Positions 49,899-55,601 of a stretch of DNA of 55,601 nt are shown one piece after another. Position 1 is the stretch's first letter; the number at the start of each line of letters is the position of its first letter. A program made the position numbers and the translations under genes. Origin of the DNA: a virus; the IMG/VR virus record IMGVR_UViG_3300048591_000469, positions 1-55,601 of that record; one strand, written 5' to 3'. The notes under the pieces are model-generated. The model was not told the origin of the DNA. It worked only from the letters and a program-made list of their open reading frames with translations, and did no database searches.

Positions 49899-50737
49899 TC
49901 ATCGAAGCGGGACCGAAAGACCGCCCACCCGGGGACACCGACATCGAATTCTGGGGCGTCGGTCCCGGCGAGGACGGCATCCTCCCCTATTGGGAGATTT
50001 TCAACCTGCCCGCCCCGACCTGGGCGAAACCGCCGGTTAAGGGCGGACCCGGGTCAGGCAACTTCGGACATAGAGGTCGCCCTGGCTTTCGGGGCGGCAG
50101 CGTCGCGGGCGGGCGGGGCGGCGGGGCGGCGCTCAACGCCGAGCGAACGATTGGAACGCTGGTCAACGCCGCTCAGGGGCGCACCTTCGGCGACTTCGAC
50201 TTCGAGACGATTCCCGACGACTACACCGACTGGAACGCCAGCCTTAGCCCTGACGAGCGCAGCGCCATCACCTATTACGTCGGGGCGGGTTACGCCCTGA
50301 TCAACCGGCGCTTACGGGCGGAGGATACGTCTAACGCCAAAACCAATGACCGGGTCCGCTTGCTCGATGCGGCGCTTGCCCGCAGCGAAATACCCGCCGA
50401 CGGCATGCTCTATCGCGGCATCACAGGGCGACCCTTCCCCGAGGAACCCGGGGCGGTCTTTGCTGATCTCGGCTTTTCGTCGACGTCGGTCAACCCCGGC
50501 ATCGCCGACAACTTCAGCCAATCGGCCCGGGTCAACGACCCCAATAACGCCGGACCCGTCAAGGACTCCCAGGTCATGCGAATCAAGGTCATGAAGGGGC
50601 AACGGGGCGCATACGTGTCGAATTTAGGGATGGCGCTCGAGGACGAAATTCTCCTGCCGCGTGGGTCACTCTTCAAGGTCGAAGCGGTCACAAAAGATGC
50701 CAATCGAACCATCATAGACGTGATATACTTGGGGTAA
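49895..50737 (+). CDS. ADP-ribosyltransferase with Gly-rich box, virion-associated candidate
   Basis: 280 residues, coupled to the portal fusion (ATGA). After about 48 residues comes the box GGPGSGNFGHRGRPGFRGGS, then an ART domain of the R-S-E class: LYRGITG with Arg174, GFSSTSVN with the STS segment at 196-198, and LEDEILLPRGS with ExE formed by Glu249 and Glu251. This biglutamate signature fits arginine-directed ADP-ribosyltransferases such as the ADPrib_exo_Tox group and T4 Alt-like proteins. It likely uses NAD to modify a host protein. All catalytic residues look intact. Confidence 0.87.
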   Translation: MIIEAGPKDRPPGDTDIEFWGVGPGEDGILPYWEIFNLPAPTWAKPPVKGGPGSGNFGHRGRPGFRGGSVAGGRGGGAALNAERTIGTLVNAAQGRTFGDFDFETIPDDYTDWNASLSPDERSAITYYVGAGYALINRRLRAEDTSNAKTNDRVRLLDAALARSEIPADGMLYRGITGRPFPEEPGAVFADLGFSSTSVNPGIADNFSQSARVNDPNNAGPVKDSQVMRIKVMKGQRGAYVSNLGMALEDEILLPRGSLFKVEAVTKDANRTIIDVIYLG

Positions 50738-50738
50738 T

Positions 50739-50921
50739 ATGAGCGACAAATTTTCAACCAACACCAGCGATCTAGTCTTTTTGCAGGACGATGCGGCCAT
50801 TGAGCGATTCCTCAAGGAACGAGGTCGCCCATTGACGTTGCCCGATTGGGCGCAACCCGTCGACCCCGCACCCACCGAACCCGACGCAGCTGAGGATGTC
50901 CCGGGAGGGCAACCGGCATGA
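50739..50921 (+). CDS. Small acidic protein in the head module
   Basis: 60 residues. TATACT at 50724 lies just upstream, and the polar heptamer TTTTCAA (50751) covers codons 5-7. A short helix (DDAAIERFLKERGRPLTL) and an acidic Pro-rich tail. It overlaps the next gene by 4 nt. Placed between two ART genes it might be an immunity, scaffold or chaperone protein, but sequence alone does not show this. Confidence 0.55.
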   Translation: MSDKFSTNTSDLVFLQDDAAIERFLKERGRPLTLPDWAQPVDPAPTEPDAAEDVPGGQPA

Positions 50922-52537
50922 TCTTCGTGAATCCCTACACCGGCGAAGTGTACGAAGGGGAATTCCCCGCAACGGTTGAACTGCCCGAAGCCGAAGAAGG
51001 CGACAACGGGCTGATCGCAATGGTCCTGGCGACCTACGATGACGGCGATGTCGGCTACGCCGATGCCGTCGTGCGCTATATGTTCCTGCAAGGCTACGCC
51101 GCCCTCGAAGAGGACGATTTGTCCGACGAGGAACTGGCGGCGCTTGGGTTGGAACGGGACGAGGTCGACGACGTCGCCTTCGACGAGGACGAAGAGGGCG
51201 AGGACGAGGACGAAGAAGAGGACGAAGAGGACGAGGATTCTCAAACAAGACCGCCCGCCAAAGGCGGACCCGGGTCGGGCAACTGGGGACATCTGGGGCG
51301 ACGAGGCAACCGAGGCGGGTCCCGACCCGGCGGCGGACTGGCGCGCATCGGGACCGACCGGGCAGCGTCGCACAACCGGCGCGTCGAAGTCTCGTTCAGT
51401 TACCGCAACCGCCGCGCCGACGAGATGATCGCCGAGGGCGCAAACCCACCCGGCAACCGCATGCCGCGGGCGGGCAACTGGCATCCGACCACACCGAAGC
51501 CGCCCAAGCTCCCGGGGCAGGGCGGGCTACCAACGACGCCAAGACCGGGGACTGGTACGAATCGACCTCCCACCCCGCCAACGACGCCCACAGCCCCGCC
51601 CAAGCCGACGACGCCCAAGCCACCGGCCACACCCAAGCCACCGAAGCCGCCGGTCGCACCCAAGCCGCCCACACCGCCGCCCGCACCGCCGCCGCCGCCC
51701 AAGCGTCCCGGCCAAGATGCACCCGGCGAATTCGACGATCACTTCAAGAAATTTGGGAAGAGCGGCTACAAGCGGGACGGGCAAGAAATCGCCGACATCG
51801 TCGGGGCAAAAATCGACCCGAACGATGTTAACGGCTCGTACATGGCAGTTATACGGGGAGCGCAAGCATCCACTTCCCAGATGAAGGGCGTCGTCTCGCA
51901 AGACGACAACTTGGCGGTCATCATGGAGGCGCAGGGTTTTCATTCGAAGCCGAAGGTCGTCGACAAGGACGGCATGGACGAGATCATCCGGGACGGCGGC
52001 ATCGAGGTTTATCGTGGCGTTCGGGGCGGGTCCCTGCAGGGGACCGTCGACATGGTCCAAAGCTACGCCACCGGCGACCATTTCGTCGGGCAGGGCATTT
52101 ACGGCAACGGAACTTACACCGCCGAGGACTACTCGTTCGCGAAGGGTTACGCCAATCAGTACGCCAACGGCGTGATGCGTATCGCGCTCCACAAGGATGC
52201 GAAGGTCATCGACTACCCTGCCGCCAAAGCGGCAACCGATGCCCTCAGCCGCTCGAAAGCGAAGAAGACCGTTGCCGACCGTGCGGTCGTCGCCGACAAC
52301 GTCGGGCGATGGGCGGCGCTCAACGGCTACGATGCCATCCGGGTCAACGTGCAAGCCGAGAATTACGGCGGCGTCGGTCACTTCTTCGTCATCCTGAACC
52401 GGGGCGCAGTCGCTGTCCAGAACCCGAAGGACGGGGACGTCGCAGATCCGGGCTACCGACCGGCGGTCACGAATAAATACGTCCCGCAAAACACAATCCC
52501 AAACCCGAAGCCGCCCCTGCCAAAGGCGACCTCGTAA
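50918..52537 (+). CDS. Second ADP-ribosyltransferase-like protein with acidic and Pro-rich linkers
   Basis: 539 residues. Residues 1-85 form an alpha/beta N-terminal domain (MIFVNPYTGEVYEGEFPATVEL). Residues about 85-107 are almost pure Asp/Glu. The box GGPGSGNWGHLGRRGNRGGS starts near 116. Residues about 185-270 are a Pro/Thr/Lys linker. The C-terminal 260 residues contain IEVYRGVRGGS (Arg of the R-motif), YATGDHFVGQGIYGNGTYTAEDYSFAKGYA (STx/YxN-like middle) and MRIALHKDAKVIDY, resembling an ART fold. A clear ExE is not visible, so the catalytic class is uncertain. Confidence 0.75.
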   Translation: MIFVNPYTGEVYEGEFPATVELPEAEEGDNGLIAMVLATYDDGDVGYADAVVRYMFLQGYAALEEDDLSDEELAALGLERDEVDDVAFDEDEEGEDEDEEEDEEDEDSQTRPPAKGGPGSGNWGHLGRRGNRGGSRPGGGLARIGTDRAASHNRRVEVSFSYRNRRADEMIAEGANPPGNRMPRAGNWHPTTPKPPKLPGQGGLPTTPRPGTGTNRPPTPPTTPTAPPKPTTPKPPATPKPPKPPVAPKPPTPPPAPPPPPKRPGQDAPGEFDDHFKKFGKSGYKRDGQEIADIVGAKIDPNDVNGSYMAVIRGAQASTSQMKGVVSQDDNLAVIMEAQGFHSKPKVVDKDGMDEIIRDGGIEVYRGVRGGSLQGTVDMVQSYATGDHFVGQGIYGNGTYTAEDYSFAKGYANQYANGVMRIALHKDAKVIDYPAAKAATDALSRSKAKKTVADRAVVADNVGRWAALNGYDAIRVNVQAENYGGVGHFFVILNRGAVAVQNPKDGDVADPGYRPAVTNKYVPQNTIPNPKPPLPKATS

Positions 52538-52576
52538 ACGTCCAGGCGCACGAATCGCAAGCAAAGGAACAAGCAG

Positions 52577-52900
52577 ATGATTACACCCGACGACAGCCGG
52601 GAATTGGCTCGGATTTTCAACCTGATCGGCAACGGGCTGACCTCCGCCGACAAGGACGCGCTGCTCGACGCCGCCCTTGCCGCCGACTCCATCGCCAAGA
52701 TGCCCGCCCCGCTCAAGGCGAAGCTCGTAGCCGCCGCCCTGCGGGGCAAGACCCAAGAGGAATTCCTCGCCCTCGACGAAGCCGCCCAACGGGCGCTGCT
52801 TGGCCCGAGCGACGTCGGCGGTGACGGCGACGAAGAGGAGGACGAGGACGAGGACGAACCCGAACCCGTCGCCAAAACGGCCCGCCGCTACTATCCATGA
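52577..52900 (+). CDS. Small acidic helical protein, possible scaffold
   Basis: 107 residues. Helices (DDSRELARIFNLIGNGLTSADKDALLDAALAADSIAK, LKAKLVAAALRGKTQEEFLALDEAAQRALLG), then a Glu/Asp-rich tail (EEEDEDEDEPEP). Small acidic helical proteins in this place can serve as scaffolds, but this is only positional evidence. It overlaps the MuF start by 4 nt. Confidence 0.6.
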   Translation: MITPDDSRELARIFNLIGNGLTSADKDALLDAALAADSIAKMPAPLKAKLVAAALRGKTQEEFLALDEAAQRALLGPSDVGGDGDEEEDEDEDEPEPVAKTARRYYP

Positions 52901-54285
52901 TGTCCCTGCACCCCGACCCTGTCGGACGCAATGCTCCTTCCCTTGCTGGCGACCTGGCGGTTAAAACCCGCCAGGTCGTGCCACATCTGGACGGAAACGA
53001 CGTCGAACGGGAAGCCCTCGAAGCCCGTCATGCGACCGCCCTCGAGGGCGCTTTCCGCAAAATCATCCGGGCATTGGTCCCACCCGGCACGACCGCCGAG
53101 TCGCTGGCGGACCAGGGAGCCGTTGCGCGGACCTTTACGGCGTCCCTGCAGCCGCTCTATGACGCGTGCTACACCATGCTCCGGGACGCCGCCATGTTTG
53201 GCGCTTCGATTGGGCTGGAGCAGGTCGAAGCCCTGCAAATCGCCCCGGCGAAGGCGGACATTGTCATTGCCGACCTGACCGACTGGTCGATGGTCAACGA
53301 CGACGTCGTCGCATGGCTGACCAACCCGAACGCCAATTACACGCGCCAACTCGTCGAATCCATCGGCCAAAATTCGGCGAGCCAGGTCTACCGACTCGTC
53401 AATGCGTGGGTTCAGGACGGTCGCCCGTTGAACGCACTGGTCGCCGACCTGGAAACTATGCCCTTCTCGCCGCAGCGGGCGCGGCTGATCGCCACAACCG
53501 AAGTTACCCGGGCATTCGCCCAGGGCAAAAACATCGCTTGGCGCAGGACCGGCGTCGTCGAGCGCCGTCGCTGGCACACCGGCAACGACGAACTGGTCTG
53601 CGAGGTCTGTCAACGCCTTGACGGGCGGGAGGTTGGCTTGGACGAACCCTTCGATGACGTCGGGCGCATCATGTATCCGCCCGCACACCCGCGCTGCCGT
53701 TGCACCGTGCAACCCGTCATCCCGGTTTCGTCGCCGGTAAGCACCGACTACACGTCACCCGGCCTACGCGACCCGGTCATTACTTTTTCAAACCGTCGCA
53801 ACCAGGATGACGACCGCTTGAGTCTGAGCGGCATTCCCTTCCGTCAAGCTCCTGCTGCCGCATGGGGTAAAATCCCTGATCGGGCGTTGCCGTCCGAACC
53901 GTATGACCTGCCGCCCCTCACGCCGACCGCACGACGACGGGGCGTCGGCGTCCTCGTCGTGGAAGAGGACGGGCGGGTCTGGGTTGTAAAGACGGACGAT
54001 GATGACATGTACGAGATTCCGACCGTCGCCGTCCCGAAGGGGCTGACGTTGCAACAAACCGCCCTCTGGCACGCATACCAGGCAACGGGGTTGATCGTCG
54101 ATTTGGTCGACTACGTCGTCGACAGCCCGGTCGACGGCATCGTCACCCGCTACTATGTCGCCAAGCGCAGGGCGGGCGCTCCCTGGGGCGCACGCAGCAA
54201 GCGATGGGTTTCCCTGGCGACAACCCGTCACGCCGCCAGCTACGCCAACCGCATGGCGGACCGCAACATTCTGCGTCAATTCTAG
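52897..54285 (+). CDS. MuF-type head morphogenesis protein with C-terminal Nudix-like domain
   Basis: 462 residues. Residues about 30-275 match the MuF head-morphogenesis domain: a helical part, RLIATTEVTRAFAQGKN, CEVCQRLDG, and HPRCRC (about 264-269), the family hallmark. Residues about 345-435 (RRRGVGVLVVEEDGRVWVVKTDD, then PKGLTLQQTALWHAYQATGLIVDL) look like a Nudix fold, but the Nudix box lacks its RExxEE: Arg and the Glu pair are replaced by His, Gln and Ala. It is probably an inactive or altered domain. A dispersed repeat copy encodes VARTFTAS near 76. Confidence 0.83.
   Translation: MMSLHPDPVGRNAPSLAGDLAVKTRQVVPHLDGNDVEREALEARHATALEGAFRKIIRALVPPGTTAESLADQGAVARTFTASLQPLYDACYTMLRDAAMFGASIGLEQVEALQIAPAKADIVIADLTDWSMVNDDVVAWLTNPNANYTRQLVESIGQNSASQVYRLVNAWVQDGRPLNALVADLETMPFSPQRARLIATTEVTRAFAQGKNIAWRRTGVVERRRWHTGNDELVCEVCQRLDGREVGLDEPFDDVGRIMYPPAHPRCRCTVQPVIPVSSPVSTDYTSPGLRDPVITFSNRRNQDDDRLSLSGIPFRQAPAAAWGKIPDRALPSEPYDLPPLTPTARRRGVGVLVVEEDGRVWVVKTDDDDMYEIPTVAVPKGLTLQQTALWHAYQATGLIVDLVDYVVDSPVDGIVTRYYVAKRRAGAPWGARSKRWVSLATTRHAASYANRMADRNILRQF
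53125..53144 (+). repeat. Dispersed repeat copy in the MuF gene
   Basis: GCGCGGACCTTTACGGCGTC, encoding ARTFTAS. Confidence 0.7.
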
Positions 54286-54293
54286 GAGGTCCC

Positions 54294-54767
54294 ATGCCCA
54301 CCCTTCGCATCGAAGGCGTCGACCGGGTCGACAAGAAGCTCGGGCGCATCGCCGCCGGTCAATTCCTATCAATCCCGATGGAGCAATCCCTCGCCCTGCT
54401 CCAAGCCGACCTGACCCGTTACCCGCGCCGCAGCCAGAAGCCCGCCCACCTGCGCGGGCGTTTCGTCTCCGACCGCCAGCGGCGCTACGTCATGATGCTG
54501 GTCCGGCAGCGGGGCGTTCCCTACCGGCGCACCGTCTCGGCGGGTCTACAGGGCGCGTGGACTTACCGCATCACGCTCAACCCGGGCGGCGGGGTTCTAG
54601 GCGTCCTGGGCAATAACAAGGAATATGCGCGTTATGTGCAAGGCGACCAGGACCAGGCGCAGATTCACCGGGGAAATTGGCCCACCGACCGCCAGGTTTT
54701 CAACCATCGCGAGCGCCAGATCGTCGGCTTCTTCCGGCGGGCAATTCGAATGGCGCTTTCCGCTTGA
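54294..54767 (+). CDS. HK97 gp10-like virion morphogenesis protein
   Basis: 157 residues from ATG 54294, 5 nt after AGGAGG; the longer frame from 54204 lies in the MuF gene. The N-terminus MPTLRIEGVDRVDKKLGRIAAG matches the opening of gp10-like tail/head completion proteins, and GNNKEYARYVQGDQDQAQIHRGNW is a typical loop of that family (YA.YVE.G). Normally such a gene lies after the connector genes. Here it precedes the protease, so it may be a MuF-associated head protein. Confidence 0.68.
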   Translation: MPTLRIEGVDRVDKKLGRIAAGQFLSIPMEQSLALLQADLTRYPRRSQKPAHLRGRFVSDRQRRYVMMLVRQRGVPYRRTVSAGLQGAWTYRITLNPGGGVLGVLGNNKEYARYVQGDQDQAQIHRGNWPTDRQVFNHRERQIVGFFRRAIRMALSA

Positions 54768-54793
54768 CCCGGGGTTAATGCCCATGCTACAAT
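54764..54793 (+). promoter_or_regulatory. Promoter of the protease-capsid operon
   Basis: TTGACC (54764-54769), 18-bp spacer, TACAAT (54788-54793) in the context ATGCTACAATC, matching the portal promoter at 45945. Confidence 0.65.
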
Positions 54794-54822
54794 CGACCTA
54801 ACACAGCCACATATTGAGGCGC

Positions 54823-54860
54823 AAAAGGCGCAAGGATTCCCGTCCTTGCGCCTTTTTTTT
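54823..54860 (+). terminator. Intrinsic terminator between promoter and protease start
   Basis: 14-bp perfect stem AAAAGGCGCAAGGA / TCCTTGCGCCTTTT, 6-nt loop, eight T (54853-54860). It lies 18 nt before ATG 54879 and about 23 nt after the expected transcription start. The arrangement is the same as before the portal gene. Confidence 0.9.
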
Positions 54861-54878
54861 GTTCCCGGGGAGAGAGCT

Positions 54879-55601
54879 ATGTTCCGTTCCATCATTGCAA
54901 TCAAGACCGCCAACGGCGAATGGACGCTCGACGTTCTCGGCAACCCCTATTTCGGCCCCAATAACGGGCGCGACGTCGACGGCGAGTATTTCAGCCCGTC
55001 GACCAAGTTTCACGAGGACAAATACCCGTTGCCGCCGGTCGTGTACTATCACGGATTCGGCGACGACAAGAAGCCCGTCGGCGAACCCGAATACATCGGT
55101 CGCACCGTGAAACGCTGGACAACCGAACAGGGAGTCTGGTATCGCGTCGTCCTCGATCAGGCGAGTAACCTCGCCCGCAAAGTTTGGAACGCCGCCCAAC
55201 AAGGCATCGCCCGGGCGTCGTCGGGTTCCAACCATCTCTCCCGGGTCGCCAAGACCGGCGAGATCGTGCATTGGCCCGTCACCGAACTTTCCCTCTTTGA
55301 GATGGCGGGCAAGAAACGCCCCGCCAATGGCTATGCCGTCGCCGTCCCGGTGACAGCAAAGGTCTGGAAAGCGGCGGGCTTGGACCTGCCGCTCGACTTC
55401 GTTTCTCAGCCGAAGGCAAAGCGTAAAGGCGCAGCAGCGCAGGACGCAAGCGAGGCTTTGAACCATACACCGATCACTTTTTCAACCGTAGGAGACAAAG
55501 CAATGAATCCCGAAGAGCTTCAACGCATGATCGCCGACGGCGTCGCTGCTGCGCTAAACCAACAGCGTGAGCAGGATGCCGCCGCCGCCGCCGCCCAAGC
55601 C
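54879..55601 (+). CDS. Prohead protease, reading on in frame into the major capsid protein
   Basis: Starts at ATG 54879 (GGGGAGAG upstream) and is open to the window end, which overlaps the capsid start, so the frame continues to base 1474. The protease part is 208 residues. Candidate HK97/S78-type triad: His58 (VYYHGFG), a Ser in ARASSGSN (114-117) and Glu136 (TELSLFEMA...RPAN, as in the family's E(I/V)SLV..PAN). It trims capsid delta domains in the prohead. Codon 209 is the capsid ATG in the same frame, without any stop between. Confidence 0.87.
   Translation, partial: MFRSIIAIKTANGEWTLDVLGNPYFGPNNGRDVDGEYFSPSTKFHEDKYPLPPVVYYHGFGDDKKPVGEPEYIGRTVKRWTTEQGVWYRVVLDQASNLARKVWNAAQQGIARASSGSNHLSRVAKTGEIVHWPVTELSLFEMAGKKRPANGYAVAVPVTAKVWKAAGLDLPLDFVSQPKAKRKGAAAQDASEALNHTPITFSTVGDKAMNPEELQRMIADGVAAALNQQREQDAAAAAAQA
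55475..55601. repeat. Terminal overlap, copy 2
   Basis: Identical to 1-127 (see there). Confidence 0.93.

Larger units (their letters stand above)
5..54703 (+). repeat. Strand-polar heptamer TTTTCAA, 30 copies
   Basis: Start positions of TTTTCAA on the + strand: 5, 1606, 2475, 3330, 8828, 11681, 15901, 17445, 18741, 19351, 19899, 20611, 21283, 26067, 26560, 27287, 28954, 38300, 39685, 43252, 43795, 44477, 45746, 46246, 48723, 49998, 50751, 52614, 53785 and 54697. The usual context is (A/T)TTTTCAA(C/A)C. I found no TTGAAAA, that is, no copy on the - strand. The copies fall in all three codon frames, in intergenic DNA and, at 20611, 21283 and 27287, antisense within minus-strand genes. Confidence 0.85.

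Noticed and set aside
5-54703. TTTTCAA as a CRISPR repeat or transposon end
   Set aside because: Copies are single heptamers with irregular spacing and no conserved flanks, spacers or target duplications.

Overview
The window is a complete tailed-phage genome of siphovirus type, seen as a circularised contig. Bases 1-127 are repeated exactly at 55475-55601, so the unique genome is about 55,474 bp. The overlap runs through the capsid gene and 127 is a common assembler k-mer, so it is probably an assembly joint and not a biological terminal repeat. The DNA is GC-rich, ribosome binding sites are AGGAG-like and promoters are sigma70-like, so the host is a GC-rich bacterium. I cannot name the host. 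A tyrosine recombinase beside a tRNA-Arg gene suggests a temperate phage, but no repressor is recognisable.

Layout. 42.5-55.5 kb and 0-3.3 kb hold the packaging and head module on the + strand: ParB/methyltransferase, TerS, TerL, portal fusion, ADP-ribosyltransferases, MuF protein, prohead protease and capsid, then connectors. 3.3-17 kb is the tail: tube proteins, tail chaperones with a -1 frameshift site, tape measure, hub proteins and two large fibres. 17-19.5 kb is lysis: small membrane proteins and a two-domain endolysin. 20.1-25.9 kb is a minus-strand operon of small, mostly unknown proteins, with zinc-ribbon, HTH and membrane members. 26-28.2 kb is the integration region. 28.2-28.9 kb is a probable replication origin with mirrored arms and four DnaA-box-like sites. 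29-39.8 kb is a + strand replication and recombination module: XPF/ERCC4-like nuclease, Sak4-like ATPase, SF1 helicase, prim-pol with zinc finger, DinG-like helicase, MazG and a PolX-type nucleotidyltransferase. 39.9-42.4 kb is a second small minus operon with a ribbon-helix-helix/AT-hook regulator.

Most notable. (1) The head module carries at least five effector-like domains (metallopeptidase, GNAT-like, two ADP-ribosyltransferase-like, and a Nudix-like domain with a degenerate box) fused to or interleaved with the portal and MuF proteins. Four are preceded by a near-identical Gly-rich box (GGPGSGN.GH.GR...GGS), which looks like a modular tag for virion-borne effectors. (2) The heptamer TTTTCAA occurs 30 times on the + strand and, by my scan, never on the - strand, whatever the gene direction or codon frame. 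(3) A roughly 20-bp repeat (GTGCGGACCTTTACGGCGA) occurs about 16 times at gene ends, domain linkers and promoters. (4) The prohead protease and major capsid gene form one uninterrupted reading frame. (5) The portal and protease/capsid genes each begin behind a matching promoter-then-terminator leader.
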